A DNA stretch of 64,000 nucleotides from Paenibacillus bouchesdurhonensis (GTDB lineage: Bacteria; Bacillota; Bacilli; Paenibacillales; Paenibacillaceae), in the NCBI RefSeq assembly GCF_900155685.1, contig NZ_LT732548.1:3363100-3427099 (forward strand), in the 5' to 3' direction. The notes below the pieces were generated by a model. That model saw only the letters and a program-made list of their open reading frames with translations. It did no database searches and was not told where the DNA came from. Below are positions 8,601-17,359 of this stretch, piece by piece. Position 1 is the stretch's first letter. Each line of letters opens with the position of its first letter. The position numbers and the translations under genes were made by a program.

Positions 8601-9936
8601 TTTTGACCGCTGCGATCTCGATGATTTTGTTTTGCGTAACCGATAAGCCCGTGGTCTCAATATCAAATACGATATATGTAGCACCCCTTAAATCGTCGGC
8701 TCGCGGATTCAATACGACGGCAACATCATCATTTACAACGTTGGCCTCAAGTCCATAAATCATTTTGATACCATGCTTGCCCGCCGCTTTGACCGCTTCC
8801 GGATAGCACTGAATGCCCCCATGATCCGTTACAGCAATCGCTTTATGTCCCCATTTTGCCGCTGTTTTGATATATTCGCCGATTGGGGTTACCGCGTCCA
8901 TCGTACTCATGGTCGAGTGCAAATGGAACTCGACGCGCTTCTCCGGAGCATTATCCTTGCGGCTTGGCGGTGAAGAGACTTCGTTGACGTCTGATGGAAT
9001 CATGACGAGTTCAGGTATTGGCATGAAACGATCCATTTCCACCCGACCGCGCGCCCTGATCCATTTACCGTTAGCCAACTGATTCATCACTTTCAAATCT
9101 TCCTTATTCTTGGCAAACAGCTTCATTTGCAGCGAATCCGTATAATCCGTCAAATTGAATATGAATAAAGTATTCCCGTTGCGAAGCTCTTTGCGATCCA
9201 GTCCAAAGATCATGCCCTGAATCGTAATCTTCTTCTCTTCATCCTGAATTTCCTGAAGCGGAACGGGCTGCTCCTTAATATCGTATCCGATCTGCAGCTT
9301 GATGACTTCCCCATCATCCTCTTCCGGCGAGGCTTCCACCGCCATGCTCTCCATCATTTGCTGAATGAAATCCCGTTCTTCCTCGACAATGCGCTGTTGA
9401 AATTCCTCAAAAGCCTCGGCACTATTCTTCCCAGTCTGAAGCTTCACGCGCAAAGTCAGAGCAAAATACGTTTCGTAGAAGGACACGATATAACGATCAA
9501 TATTCTTCTTCTTAGCAAGCTCAAGAGCCATATCGTCAGTAAGGGTAATCGTAAGCAGATCCCCTTCGGTTTCATAAATAGCCCGGGCCATCCAGCCATT
9601 CACTGAGGGCACTTCACGCTGCACCCACTCGAGGAACAGCTTCCAATATTCCGACACAACATCAGCAGCCGCTGCATTTTTTCCATAGCGAAATTCAAAC
9701 GAGATTTGAGCGATATGCTCCAGTCGTTCTTTCACACGCAAACAAAAAGTACGATAAGCCTGAGCGGGAACGAGCGTGTCTTTGCAAATCACAATCTTCC
9801 ACTCTCTGTTGCTGCGACTTACTTCCACCTGCTCGATCCACCCGTCCGAGAAATAAGGATCTCTTAGTCCATCAGGCATTTCCGCCTGCTGCATTAACAA
9901 TTCCAGCCTCTGTCTCTTCTCCCCAACTGCGGTCAT
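5620..9936 (-). CDS. polC: DNA polymerase III alpha subunit, PolC type
   Basis: PolC is the replicative polymerase of low-GC Gram-positives. The 1438-aa protein matches the usual length (~1437). Order of domains: N-terminal tau-interacting region (1-~215), OB fold (~230-325, with ITIQGMIFGLDRKELRNG), PHP part 1 (~335-415, VEFHLHSTMSTMDA), inserted DEDDh 3'-5' exonuclease (~420-590, YIVFDIETTGLS, AHNARFDIGF, HRAIDDTLA), PHP part 2, palm with PDIDLNFSGEYQ, fingers and a duplex-binding C-terminus. A zinc-type cluster CMNEECKH/CPKCGEK is present. Start is ATG 9936 behind GGGGGAGG; the in-frame ATG 9957 has no correctly spaced ribosome site. It is separated from proS by a strong terminator; no clear promoter is visible in the short gap. 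Confidence 0.98.
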   Translation of the reverse strand: MTAVGEKRQRLELLMQQAEMPDGLRDPYFSDGWIEQVEVSRSNREWKIVICKDTLVPAQAYRTFCLRVKERLEHIAQISFEFRYGKNAAAADVVSEYWKLFLEWVQREVPSVNGWMARAIYETEGDLLTITLTDDMALELAKKKNIDRYIVSFYETYFALTLRVKLQTGKNSAEAFEEFQQRIVEEERDFIQQMMESMAVEASPEEDDGEVIKLQIGYDIKEQPVPLQEIQDEEKKITIQGMIFGLDRKELRNGNTLFIFNLTDYTDSLQMKLFAKNKEDLKVMNQLANGKWIRARGRVEMDRFMPIPELVMIPSDVNEVSSPPSRKDNAPEKRVEFHLHSTMSTMDAVTPIGEYIKTAAKWGHKAIAVTDHGGIQCYPEAVKAAGKHGIKMIYGLEANVVNDDVAVVLNPRADDLRGATYIVFDIETTGLSVTQNKIIEIAAVKMVEGKEVDRYATFVNPHVRIPYNIQQLTNINDDMVRDAPDVGPVLKEFVEFAGDAVLVAHNARFDIGFVNAKLKELGQKPMDNPVLDTLELARMLFPTMKNHRLNTLAAKYKVSLENHHRAIDDTLALGEILNGLLEDAVKIEGYKTLEQLNAKVGKDLSNARPFHCCIYALNATGKKNLYKLVSMSHTEYFKRVACIPKSKLAEFRDGLLILSGCEKGEFFETVLNKSVEEAEQVAEFYDVLEIQPLTMYMHLVEKGLVGSVQELETALRKVCEIGFKLGKPVVATGNVHYLDPRDKIYRDITIHGITGFSPLKDIRKPDAHFRTTEEMLEEFQFLGEEKAYEVVVKNTSVLADSFEELELFPDKLFTPILEGADEEIRNTCYDTAKSIYGEDLPEVVVQRLEKELEPIIRYGFSANYLISERLVKKSNRDGYLVGSRGSVGSSVVATFLGISEVNPLPAHYICMNEECKHSEWFLDGSVPSGFDLPDKPCPKCGEKLKGEGQDIPFETFLGFKGDKVPDIDLNFSGEYQPHAHNFTKEMFGEKSVFRAGTIGTVAEKTAFGFAKKYEEEHHKQWRGAELNRLASGCTGVKRSTGQHPGGIVVVPDYIEVEDITPVQFPADDINAEWKTTHFDYHAFDANLLKLDILGHDDPTMMRMLQDLTGVDPTTIPMNDPKVMSMFNSTESLGVTPEKIRTPVATYGVPEMGTKFVRQMLVESQPSSFADLLQISGLSHGTGVWLGNAQELIKNGTCNIKTVIGCRDDIMLYLIYKAGMDAGLAFKITESVRKGKGLSQEWIDEMKRCKVPQWYIDSCLKIQYMFPKAHAAAYVISAVRTAYFKLYHPIEYYATYFSVRGEDFDIELFCQGYEAIYRKIEEIEQKGFQALPKERNMLPILEMALEMTARGFSFKSIDLYRSDATRFIVDGDSLIPPFSALAGIGDNAARNIAAAKEQGEFLSIEDFQQKSKATKTVVELLNTMGCFRGLPESNQLSLF

Positions 9937-10006
9937 GATATCCTCCCCCCGATACATTCCTCAATATGAGGTTAAGGTACGCGCTGCACATGAACATCAA
10001 ATATTT

Positions 10007-10076
10007 AAAAAAAGAGCTTCCGTTACGAGGTCCGAGCGGGCTGTTGCCCACCCGGCAGCTCACTGCCGGAAGCCCT
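10007..10076 (-). terminator. Branched rho-independent terminator after proS
   Basis: On the minus strand a ~10-bp outer stem (AGGGCTTCCG with CGGAAGCTCT, one G-U) encloses two smaller perfect hairpins (CGGCAG-TGAG-CTGCCG and GGGC-AACA-GCCC) and is followed by a run of seven T. It lies between proS and polC and should uncouple polC from the upstream lipid/translation genes. Confidence 0.8.
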
Positions 10077-10159
10077 CCTATGTTTACTAACTTGTTTTTA
10101 CTCACTGTCCTACACAAACAGCTCCCTGACTGGCAGTCCATTCATTGTCCAAGCTGCAA

Positions 10160-11617
10160 TCAGTACGCTCTCGCAAAAATAACTGTGTGCTGTGCTTCTT
10201 CTCCGCATACGAGACATGTCGACTTCGACGTTGCCGGTTCAAAAGGTATGTTCCGGCTCGTTGCACCTGTCTCATCTTTGACATGTTTCTCGCAAGCTTC
10301 CGAACCGCACCAGCCTGCCAATGTGAAGCCGCGCTTCTCCTCGATGCTCGCTTTCATCTCATCGAGCGTATCCACGCTATAGAAATGCTCTTCGCGGAAA
10401 GCTTTGGCTCGCTCATACATTTCATTATGAACCTGCTCCAGCATCGCCTGAACCTCTTCCACAAGATTGTCCTGCTGCACTACCTTCTTCTCGCCGGAAA
10501 TCCGGGAGACAAGCACACAGACGCCATTATCCATATCACGAGGGCCAATCTCCAGTCGAACCGGCACGCCGCGCATTTCATACTCATTGAATTTCCAACC
10601 TGGACGCACGTCAGCCCGGTCATCCATTCCGACGCGAATACCCGCCTTCTTCAATTGAGCGAATAGCTCATCTGCTCGGCCTATGACCGCATCCCGTGTC
10701 TTCGGCGGGCCGATCGGAATGATCATGACTTGCTTCGGTGCCACCTTCGGCGGCAAAGCAAGTCCGCGGTCATCTCCATGAACCATTATGAGAGAACCAA
10801 TCAGACGTGTGCTGACTCCCCATGAAGTCGTATGAACGTATTCCTGCACGTTGTCGCGGTTCAAATATTGAATATTGAAGGCAACGGCAAAATTCGTTCC
10901 AAGATAGTGGGATGTACCTGCTTGAACGGCCCGGCCATCCTTCATCATCGCTTCAATCGAATACGTATCCACTGCTCCGGCAAATTTTTCCGAAGGTGTC
11001 TTCTGGCCCACAATCACCGGAATAGCCAAGTAATTTTCAACGAAGTCACGGTAAATTTCTAGCATTTGCATCGTTTCTTCACGTGCTTCCTGCTCATTCT
11101 CATGAGCCGTATGACCTTCCTGCCACAGGAACTCGCTCGTCCGCAAGAACGGCAACGTCCGCTTCTCCCAACGAACGACGTTGGCCCATTGGTTAATGAG
11201 AACTGGCAAGTCCCGATAGGACTGAATCCACTTTTCGTACATATGGCCGATCATCGTCTCCGAGGTTGGACGAATGGCCAGACGCTCCTCTAATTTCTCG
11301 CCCGCAGCCTCTGTCACCCACGGAAGCTCAGGATTAAAGCCTTCCACATGCTCCTTTTCCTTCTGAAAGAAGCTTTCTGGGATGAAGAGTGGAAAGTAAG
11401 CATTGCGATGGCCCGTCTCTTTGAAACGGCGATCCAACTCTTCCTGGATGTGCTCCCAAATTTCGTAACCGTCCGGTTTAAATACGATACAACCGCGCAC
11501 TGGCGAATAATCCATCAGATCTGCTTTTTTGATGACATCGATATACCAGCGTGAGAAATCCTCACTTTGCGGGGTAATTTCAGTTACGAATTGTTTCTCC
11601 TCATTAGCCATATCCAA
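10160..11617 (-). CDS. proS: Prolyl-tRNA synthetase, archaeal/eukaryotic-like (type 3) form
   Basis: The enzyme charges tRNA-Pro with proline. The 485-aa product is the short form: class II catalytic core with motif 2 (RTLPFLRTSEFLWQEGHTAH) and motif 3 (GVSTRLIGSLIMVHGDDRG), an anticodon-binding domain (~285-385, KQVMIIPIGPP) and a C-terminal zinc-type domain with two Cys pairs (CGSEAC and CLVC). The editing insertion between motifs 2 and 3, present in bacterial-type ~565-aa ProRS at this position in B. subtilis, is missing. TTG 11617 has GGAGG 6 bases upstream and is preferred to ATG 11611, where spacing is 12. It follows rseP by 28 bases. Confidence 0.93.
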   Translation of the reverse strand: MDMANEEKQFVTEITPQSEDFSRWYIDVIKKADLMDYSPVRGCIVFKPDGYEIWEHIQEELDRRFKETGHRNAYFPLFIPESFFQKEKEHVEGFNPELPWVTEAAGEKLEERLAIRPTSETMIGHMYEKWIQSYRDLPVLINQWANVVRWEKRTLPFLRTSEFLWQEGHTAHENEQEAREETMQMLEIYRDFVENYLAIPVIVGQKTPSEKFAGAVDTYSIEAMMKDGRAVQAGTSHYLGTNFAVAFNIQYLNRDNVQEYVHTTSWGVSTRLIGSLIMVHGDDRGLALPPKVAPKQVMIIPIGPPKTRDAVIGRADELFAQLKKAGIRVGMDDRADVRPGWKFNEYEMRGVPVRLEIGPRDMDNGVCVLVSRISGEKKVVQQDNLVEEVQAMLEQVHNEMYERAKAFREEHFYSVDTLDEMKASIEEKRGFTLAGWCGSEACEKHVKDETGATSRNIPFEPATSKSTCLVCGEEAQHTVIFARAY

Positions 11618-11645
11618 CCTAGTCCTCCCATTAATAAACACAGTA

Positions 11646-12923
11646 TTATCCGTTAATCAATCGTAAAATGTCATTATAGGTTACAGCAATCATTAGCAGG
11701 AATAACATTGCGAAGCCGACAAAATGCACCATTCCCTCGCGGTTCGGATCAACTGGCTTGCCGCGAATCGCTTCAACAGCAAGGAAGATAAGACGGCTTC
11801 CGTCAAGGGCCGGGATCGGCAGCAAATTGAAGATACCAAGATACAGGCTCAGTATCGCTGCCCAATAAGTCAGCTTCACGATTCCCTGCTTCGCAATTTG
11901 TCCGGTGACCTCAAAAGTACGTACCGGGCCTCCTAAATCATCCATCGAGAACTTCTGGATCAATTGCTGAAAGCCGATAAATATCATTTTGGTCGTATTC
12001 ACCATATCTTTGCCTGCTACCGTAAATGTCTCGCCAAACGACGCACTTCGCGTCTCAAAATAGGTCACAATCGTCGTGCCTACCTTGCCGCCTTCCTGGT
12101 TCTCCATCGTTCGTGGGGTGACTGTAATCGGAATGATATCGTCCCCGCGACGAACCGTCCAGTTCATCGGCACATCTTTGGAGGCACCAATCGTCTCGAT
12201 CAATTTCTCGGCATCCGTACCCACAGGCACTCCGTTAATCGTCTCGATGATGTCACCTCGCTGAAGTCCTGCCTCCGAAGCAGGCATCTTCTCAATCACA
12301 TCGCCGATTTCCAAATGTTCCGGCTCATCTAGAGGAATTCCCGCCATTTGCGTATGGAGGGCAAAAAGCACAAAAGCCAAAATAAAGTTCATCAAAGGGC
12401 CGGCAAAAATAGACAATGCACGTTGCCCTACCGTCTTGCTTGCGAATTGGCGGTCAAGCGGGGCGATTTGAGTCTCTTTACCCTTGGCTACCATCATCGC
12501 CCGCGGATGTACCTTGTAATTAACAATTTCTCCATCGACGTCCAGCACGATAGCCAGCCTGTCTTCCAAATCAACCTCTACAATTTCACCGCGGATAACA
12601 TTTTTCCGGTTATCCAAGCGATCGAGGTAAATTTTCCGTACTTCCTGTCCTTCCAAGCGAAGCGCGACGGTTTGTCCGACCTGAATTTGAATCAGCTCCG
12701 GATCCTCGCCGGCCATTCTCGCATACCCGCCAAAAGGCAGCAATCGAAGCGTAAACTGGGTTTCGTCTCTTCGATAAGAGAACAATTTCGGCCCGAAGCC
12801 TATCGCGAATTCACGTACCAATATACCAGCCCGTTTGGCAAAATAATAATGTCCCCACTCATGTACTGTAACGATGACAAAGAACATGAGTATTGTCAAA
12901 AATATGATCCTCAGTAATTCCAA
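11646..12923 (-). CDS. rseP: Site-2 intramembrane zinc metalloprotease RseP/RasP
   Basis: This polytopic membrane protease cuts anti-sigma factors and signal-peptide remnants inside the membrane. The 425-aa protein has the zinc motif HEWGH at residues 21-25 in the first membrane segment, a PDZ domain (~205-285, with KMPASEAGLQRGDIIETING), and the second catalytic motif LPIPALDGSRL in a late membrane segment. A segment of about 80 residues (EGQEVRKIYLDRLDNRKN and following) sits between the first membrane helix and the second. Start is TTG 12923 with AAGGAGG 10 bases upstream. It lies in the conserved frr-uppS-cdsA-dxr-rseP-proS order. Confidence 0.96.
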   Translation of the reverse strand: MELLRIIFLTILMFFVIVTVHEWGHYYFAKRAGILVREFAIGFGPKLFSYRRDETQFTLRLLPFGGYARMAGEDPELIQIQVGQTVALRLEGQEVRKIYLDRLDNRKNVIRGEIVEVDLEDRLAIVLDVDGEIVNYKVHPRAMMVAKGKETQIAPLDRQFASKTVGQRALSIFAGPLMNFILAFVLFALHTQMAGIPLDEPEHLEIGDVIEKMPASEAGLQRGDIIETINGVPVGTDAEKLIETIGASKDVPMNWTVRRGDDIIPITVTPRTMENQEGGKVGTTIVTYFETRSASFGETFTVAGKDMVNTTKMIFIGFQQLIQKFSMDDLGGPVRTFEVTGQIAKQGIVKLTYWAAILSLYLGIFNLLPIPALDGSRLIFLAVEAIRGKPVDPNREGMVHFVGFAMLFLLMIAVTYNDILRLING

Positions 12924-13041
12924 TCGAAAGCATCCTCCTTTTGGCCACAGATCGTCCAGTTCATTTAGATTATCATTATTCTCCGATCAGGCACAAGAGA
13001 ATACCAATATGGAAACTTTTTTTACACAGTGATCGGGGTAA

Positions 13042-14181
13042 TCACAATGATGCGGCCATCTCTCTAGCCCACCGATCCGCAGCTTGAATCGTTTCTAGAT
13101 CGGCTTGTTGTTGAGGTATATGCTCGGAGAGTACGGTTTCAATAATCGTTTCAATCTGCAGAAATGGAATTTCTCTCTTCATAAAACGGGCGACCGCCAT
13201 TTCATTGGCTGCATTAAACACCGTCGTCGCCGTCCCTCCTATTTTACCACATTCAAAGGCAAGTCTTAAACAAGGGAATCGTTCGTAATCCATCTCTTGA
13301 AAATGAAGCTTACCCACCTCTGAAAGCGATAATCGCTTGGATGCGGATAAGAATCTTGCCGGGTAAGTCATGGCATATTGAATCGGAATGCGCATATCCG
13401 GTGTGCCGAGTTGGGCAATCACGCTTCCGTCACGATATTCAACGAAAGAGTGGATAATACTCTCCGGATGCAGAAGGACATTTATTCTGTCATAAGGAAG
13501 ACCGAAGAGCCAATGCGCCTCAATAACTTCCAATCCTTTGTTGACCATCGTGGCCGAATCGACCGTAAGCTTGGCCCCCATCGACCAGTTCGGATGCTTG
13601 AGCGCGTCCTCCAGCGTTACATCCTTAAGCTGCTCCCGCGTTAAATGGCGGAAAGAACCGCCTGAAGCCGTTAAGGTGATTTGCTCGACATCATCCATAC
13701 TCTCCCCGTTTAGGCATTGAAAGATCGCAGAGTGCTCACTATCTACGGGAAGCAATGCAACGCCTTTCTGCTTAGCCAGCTCTGTAACGATATGCCCTGC
13801 CGTCACAAGCGTCTCCTTGTTGGCGAGTCCGATCGTTTTTCCTTCAGATATTGCGGCTAATGTCGGCGGCAATCCTGCACTGCCTACAATCGCGCTCAAC
13901 ACAAAATCTGCATCGGTGCCTGCCGCCACTTCTACTAAGCCTTGCTCGCCGTAGAACAGCTCAACTCCGGCCGGGAGCAAAGGAGCTACTTGTTCCGCGA
14001 GCTGCTTATTTCCAATCGAAGCCTTCTTCGGGCGAAATGCGTTGACCTGCTGAATAAATAGATCGATATTCGTTCCGGCAGCTAAACCCTCCACAACAAA
14101 TTGATCAGGATGTTGTCTAACGACGTCTAGAGTTTGCGTTCCAATCGAACCTGTGGAGCCAATGACAGCTATTTTTCTCAT
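13042..14181 (-). CDS. dxr: 1-deoxy-D-xylulose 5-phosphate reductoisomerase
   Basis: Dxr makes 2-C-methyl-D-erythritol 4-phosphate, the second step of the MEP isoprenoid pathway. The 379-aa protein starts with the NADPH-binding motif GSTGSIGTQTLDVVRQHPD, has the NKETLVTAG segment and the metal/substrate motif PVDSEHSAIFQC, and HPNWSMGAKLTVDSATMVNKG. Start is ATG 14181 with GAGGT just upstream; the in-frame GTG 14193 is less likely. The gene sits between cdsA and rseP; it supplies isoprenoid precursors to the neighbouring uppS. Confidence 0.97.
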   Translation of the reverse strand: MRKIAVIGSTGSIGTQTLDVVRQHPDQFVVEGLAAGTNIDLFIQQVNAFRPKKASIGNKQLAEQVAPLLPAGVELFYGEQGLVEVAAGTDADFVLSAIVGSAGLPPTLAAISEGKTIGLANKETLVTAGHIVTELAKQKGVALLPVDSEHSAIFQCLNGESMDDVEQITLTASGGSFRHLTREQLKDVTLEDALKHPNWSMGAKLTVDSATMVNKGLEVIEAHWLFGLPYDRINVLLHPESIIHSFVEYRDGSVIAQLGTPDMRIPIQYAMTYPARFLSASKRLSLSEVGKLHFQEMDYERFPCLRLAFECGKIGGTATTVFNAANEMAVARFMKREIPFLQIETIIETVLSEHIPQQQADLETIQAADRWAREMAASL

Positions 14182-14248
14182 AACATACCTCACATGAATT
14201 AGATGACTATTCTGACGGCGGTCTATGAAGCGTTCAACGATTGAATTT

Positions 14249-15052
14249 TCAATAGTAAGGAAGCAGCATTAAAATATGTACAAACGGAAACACCACAACC
14301 CAACTATCACAGCGATCAAGAATGCCTCCATGGCCCGGCAGCAGCTTACCTGAATCTTTAATTCCGTAAACGCGTTTATAGGCGGATTGAATCAGATCGC
14401 CGAGCTGCCCCACTACAGCGGCTGATACTCCAAGCAAAAGAGCTCGTCCAATCGAAAGAAGCCCGCCAGAAAATAGGGAGAACAATACTGCTGCGACAAT
14501 GGCAAGTGCAATGCCACCGATCGCCCCTTCCACGGTTTTGTTCGGGCTGATTGCAGGCCACAGCTTATTTTTCCCAAACCTTCTTCCGGTGAAATAAGCC
14601 CCCGCGTCACTGCTCCAGATCGCAGCCAGCATGAGGAACGTCCAGAATACGCCTTGTCCGTCCGGTGTTATCCGCGTAATGGCAATGGCTGAAAATCCGA
14701 TACCAATATATGCAGTGCCGAGAAATAATATTGCAGCCTGGCTAATCGGAAATTCGTTTTTGCTAAATACCGTAACCGCTAGAAACAGGAACATCATTAA
14801 CCACAGGGCAGGCAATACCTCAAGCGGCATGTTCAGGCCCAGCAGACTCCAGGGAAAAGTCATATAGAGTATACATAAATAACCGAGAATTGCAGCGCCT
14901 CTGAAAGCCGGCAATTTGATCATTCGCACGAACTCATAATAACCAACCAAAGCCATTGCCATGATTAGCATTTGATATCCCAGCCCGCCGAGCAGGCACA
15001 TGCCTAGAAAAAAAATGCCAGCAATCAGTCCTGTAATTAACCGTGTTTTCAA
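14249..15052 (-). CDS. cdsA: Phosphatidate cytidylyltransferase
   Basis: CdsA makes CDP-diacylglycerol from phosphatidic acid and CTP at the membrane, feeding phospholipid synthesis. The 267-aa protein is almost entirely membrane-spanning. It carries the family signature near the C-terminus (LGDLIQSAYKRVYGIKDSG then LPGHGGILDRCDS) and the SDAGAYFTGRRFGKNKLWP loop with conserved polar residues. Start is TTG 15052 preceded by AAGGTGTAGAAGG. It follows uppS by 21 bases. Confidence 0.95.
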   Translation of the reverse strand: MKTRLITGLIAGIFFLGMCLLGGLGYQMLIMAMALVGYYEFVRMIKLPAFRGAAILGYLCILYMTFPWSLLGLNMPLEVLPALWLMMFLFLAVTVFSKNEFPISQAAILFLGTAYIGIGFSAIAITRITPDGQGVFWTFLMLAAIWSSDAGAYFTGRRFGKNKLWPAISPNKTVEGAIGGIALAIVAAVLFSLFSGGLLSIGRALLLGVSAAVVGQLGDLIQSAYKRVYGIKDSGKLLPGHGGILDRCDSWVVVFPFVHILMLLPYY

Positions 15053-15073
15053 CCTTCTACACCTTCTATCCTG

Positions 15074-15841
15074 CTATGATAATCCACCATAGCGACGCGT
15101 ACGCCGCTGATATTCGGCGACCGCTTCTACTAACTGCTCGCGGCCGAACTCAGGCCAATATAAGTCCGTAAACCATAATTCACTATAAGCCACCTGCCAG
15201 AGCATAAAGTTGCTAAGCCGAAGCTCGCCACCTGTGCGAATAAGCAAGTCAGGATCGCTCATACCATGAGACAGCAAGTTAGAATCGACCATTTCTTCCG
15301 TAATGTCATCCGGGGACAATTGCCCCTCCCGAACCTTACGTGCAATCACCTTCATACTCTCCGTCATTTCGCGACGGCTACCATAATTCAAAGCAAAATT
15401 CAATATAAGGCCGGTATTATCCTTCGTTCGAGAGATCGCTTCCTCCATGGCTTCAATCGTATGCCTGGGGAGATTATCCGTATGCCCCATCATCCGAACC
15501 TGAACGTTCTTCTCAATTAGCTCTTCCAGTTCGAGCGCCAGAAATTCTTGCGGCAGCGACATCAGGAAATCCACCTCATCCTTTGGCCGCTTCCAATTTT
15601 CTGTGGAGAACGCATATAAGGTCAAAATTCGAATGCCGAGTTCATCTGCAGCAATTGTAGCTCGTTTCACGGCCTTCATTCCTTTGCGATGCCCAACCAC
15701 TCGCGGCAGACCTATTCTGCGAGCCCAACGCCCATTCCCGTCCATAATAATGGCAACATGTTCTGGAATGTTGTCGCTTGGCAACACTTTTGCAGAACGA
15801 TTCCCCTTATTTTTCCACCAGGATTGAAATAACTTGATCAT
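15074..15841 (-). CDS. uppS: Undecaprenyl diphosphate synthase (isoprenyl transferase)
   Basis: UppS condenses isopentenyl diphosphates onto farnesyl diphosphate in cis to make the C55 carrier for cell wall synthesis. The 255-aa protein shows the catalytic loop IIMDGNGRWARR (catalytic Asp near residue 34), GHRKGMKAV, TLYAFSTENWKRP, and the C-terminal DLLIRTGGELRLSNFMLWQ and ELWFTDLYWPEF motifs. The open frame continues upstream to 15883 but crosses the frr terminator; ATG 15841 is preceded by GGAGGAAGAGG and is preferred. Confidence 0.97.
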   Translation of the reverse strand: MIKLFQSWWKNKGNRSAKVLPSDNIPEHVAIIMDGNGRWARRIGLPRVVGHRKGMKAVKRATIAADELGIRILTLYAFSTENWKRPKDEVDFLMSLPQEFLALELEELIEKNVQVRMMGHTDNLPRHTIEAMEEAISRTKDNTGLILNFALNYGSRREMTESMKVIARKVREGQLSPDDITEEMVDSNLLSHGMSDPDLLIRTGGELRLSNFMLWQVAYSELWFTDLYWPEFGREQLVEAVAEYQRRTRRYGGLS

Positions 15842-15861
15842 TCCTCTTCCTCCAGCCGGTG

Positions 15862-15914
15862 ACGAAAAAGAGACAAACCCCACCGTAAAAGGAGGGGCCG
15901 CTTTTCGTCTCTTA
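15862..15914 (-). terminator. Terminator after frr, overlapping its stop codon
   Basis: On the minus strand AGAGAC and GTCTCT form an outer stem around an imperfect C-rich/G-rich inner stem (CCCCTCC with GGTGGGG), followed by TTTTTCG. The outer arm begins at the frr stop. uppS starts only about 20 bases later, so some read-through must feed uppS unless a promoter lies within the region. Confidence 0.65.
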
Positions 15915-16466
15915 AACTTCCATAATCTCTTTTTCTTTTACAGCGAGTACTTTATCGACTTCCGCGATAAATTTATCCGTGGACTTCTGGATATCATCCT
16001 GATGGCGGCGAGACTCGTCCTCCGAGATCTCCGTTTTCTCAAGTTTCTTGATATCGTCATTGGCATCACGACGGATGTTACGGATGGCAACTTTCGCTTC
16101 TTCACCGAATTTCTTCGTCATCTTGACCAGATCAACGCGGCGTTCTTCCGTTAGCGGTGGAATCGACAAACGGATCATTGAGCCGTCGTTAGCTGGCGTG
16201 AGCCCCAGATCGGACTTTTGGATCGCACGCTCAATTTCAGCCAGGGATGATTTGTCCCAAGGCTGGATCATCAGCGTACGGGAATCTGGCGTGTTAATGT
16301 TCGCCAACTGGTTAATCGGCGTCGGCGTCCCGTAATAATCCACTTGAATACGATCCAGCAGCGAAGGAGCCGCTCTTCCGGCACGCAGTGTTGCCAAATC
16401 TCTTTTTAATGACTGAATCGCCTTATCCATACGTTCTTCAGCGTTACTCTTAATCGATTGTGGCAT
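15912..16466 (-). CDS. frr: Ribosome recycling factor
   Basis: RRF splits the post-termination ribosome together with EF-G. The 184-aa product is the standard length and contains the core motifs [44 protein letters not shown] and the long helical bundle ending in [19 protein letters not shown]. The ATG overlaps the pyrH stop by one base (TAATG), a sign of coupled translation with pyrH. Confidence 0.98.
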   Translation of the reverse strand: MPQSIKSNAEERMDKAIQSLKRDLATLRAGRAAPSLLDRIQVDYYGTPTPINQLANINTPDSRTLMIQPWDKSSLAEIERAIQKSDLGLTPANDGSMIRLSIPPLTEERRVDLVKMTKKFGEEAKVAIRNIRRDANDDIKKLEKTEISEDESRRHQDDIQKSTDKFIAEVDKVLAVKEKEIMEV

Positions 16467-17194
16467 TAATCTACACTTCCTTTCACGGTCGTTCCGATTT
16501 TCTCACCGAGGACTACTCGTTTAATATTATCTTGTTCCGTAATTGCAAACACGATAAGCGGAATGTCATTGTCCATGCATAGCGATGATGCTGTGGAATC
16601 CATAACGCCCAGATTTTTACTGAGCACTTCCATATAGGTAAGTATTTCATATTTCTCCGCTGTCGGATCCACAAACGGGTCTGCAGAGTATACGCCATCC
16701 ACTTTATTCTTTGCCATTAAAATCACTTCAGCTTCGATTTCAGCGGCACGCAGTGCTGCAGTCGTATCCGTTGAGAAGAACGGGTTGCCTGTTCCAGCAG
16801 CGAAAATAACGACACGCCCTTTCTCCAAGTGCCGAATCGCACGGCGCCGTATGTATGGCTCGGCGATTTGCTGCATAGCAATCGAAGTCTGTACGCGTGT
16901 AGGCACATCGATTTGTTCCAGCGCATCCTGCAAAGCGAGCGAATTCATGACGGTGGCCAGCATCCCCATATAGTCCGCCGTAGCACGGTCAATGCCCTTT
17001 GCACTGCCCGCAATACCGCGCCATATGTTGCCGCCGCCGCAAACGATAGCGACCTGCACACCCAGCTCAACGACCTCTTTCACCTGCTCAGCAATCGACG
17101 AGATGGTCCCCGCATCGATTCCATACCCATTTTGACCAGCTAGCGACTCCCCACTTACCTTCAACACAACACGTTTAAAAACTGGCTGCTCCAA
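16466..17194 (-). CDS. pyrH: Uridylate kinase (UMP kinase)
   Basis: PyrH phosphorylates UMP to UDP and is a hexameric amino-acid-kinase-fold enzyme. The 242-aa protein begins [20 protein letters not shown] and has the GGGNIWRG glycine loop, [20 protein letters not shown], and [18 protein letters not shown] motifs. Start choice: the frame is open to GTG 17209, but TTG 17194 is preceded by GGAGGG at 7 bases, so the start is placed there. It is separated from tsf by a strong terminator and a GC-rich leader hairpin. Confidence 0.97.
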   Translation of the reverse strand: MEQPVFKRVVLKVSGESLAGQNGYGIDAGTISSIAEQVKEVVELGVQVAIVCGGGNIWRGIAGSAKGIDRATADYMGMLATVMNSLALQDALEQIDVPTRVQTSIAMQQIAEPYIRRRAIRHLEKGRVVIFAAGTGNPFFSTDTTAALRAAEIEAEVILMAKNKVDGVYSADPFVDPTAEKYEILTYMEVLSKNLGVMDSTASSLCMDNDIPLIVFAITEQDNIKRVVLGEKIGTTVKGSVD

Positions 17195-17235
17195 TTGTAT
17201 ACCCTCCACTTTAGATGAACCCTCTTAGAGGTTGC

Positions 17236-17274
17236 CGGGGAATAGCGGCTGACAATAGGCCGCCGTGTTCCCCG
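17236..17274 (-). promoter_or_regulatory. GC-rich hairpin in the tsf-pyrH gap, upstream of pyrH
   Basis: A 7-bp stem (CGGGGAA with TTCCCCG) continues after a small internal loop into a 5-bp GCGGC/GCCGC stem with a 9-base loop. There is no U-tract after it, so it is not an obvious terminator. It lies 40-80 bases before the pyrH start and repeats the 11 bases GGAACACGGCG that also form the 5' arm of the upstream tsf terminator. Role unknown. Confidence 0.55.
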
Positions 17275-17301
17275 TGCTCACACAATTAAGGGCGTATGGT
17301 T

Positions 17302-17327
17302 AAAAAAGAAGGAACACGCCGTGTTCC
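17302..17327 (-). terminator. Rho-independent terminator after tsf
   Basis: Minus strand: GGAACAC-GGC-GTGTTCC, a 7-bp perfect stem with a 3-base loop, followed by TTCTTTTTT. It lies about 33 bases after the tsf stop. Confidence 0.9.
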
Positions 17328-17359
17328 ATCTCTCTATAACATTTAATTTAATGATACTC

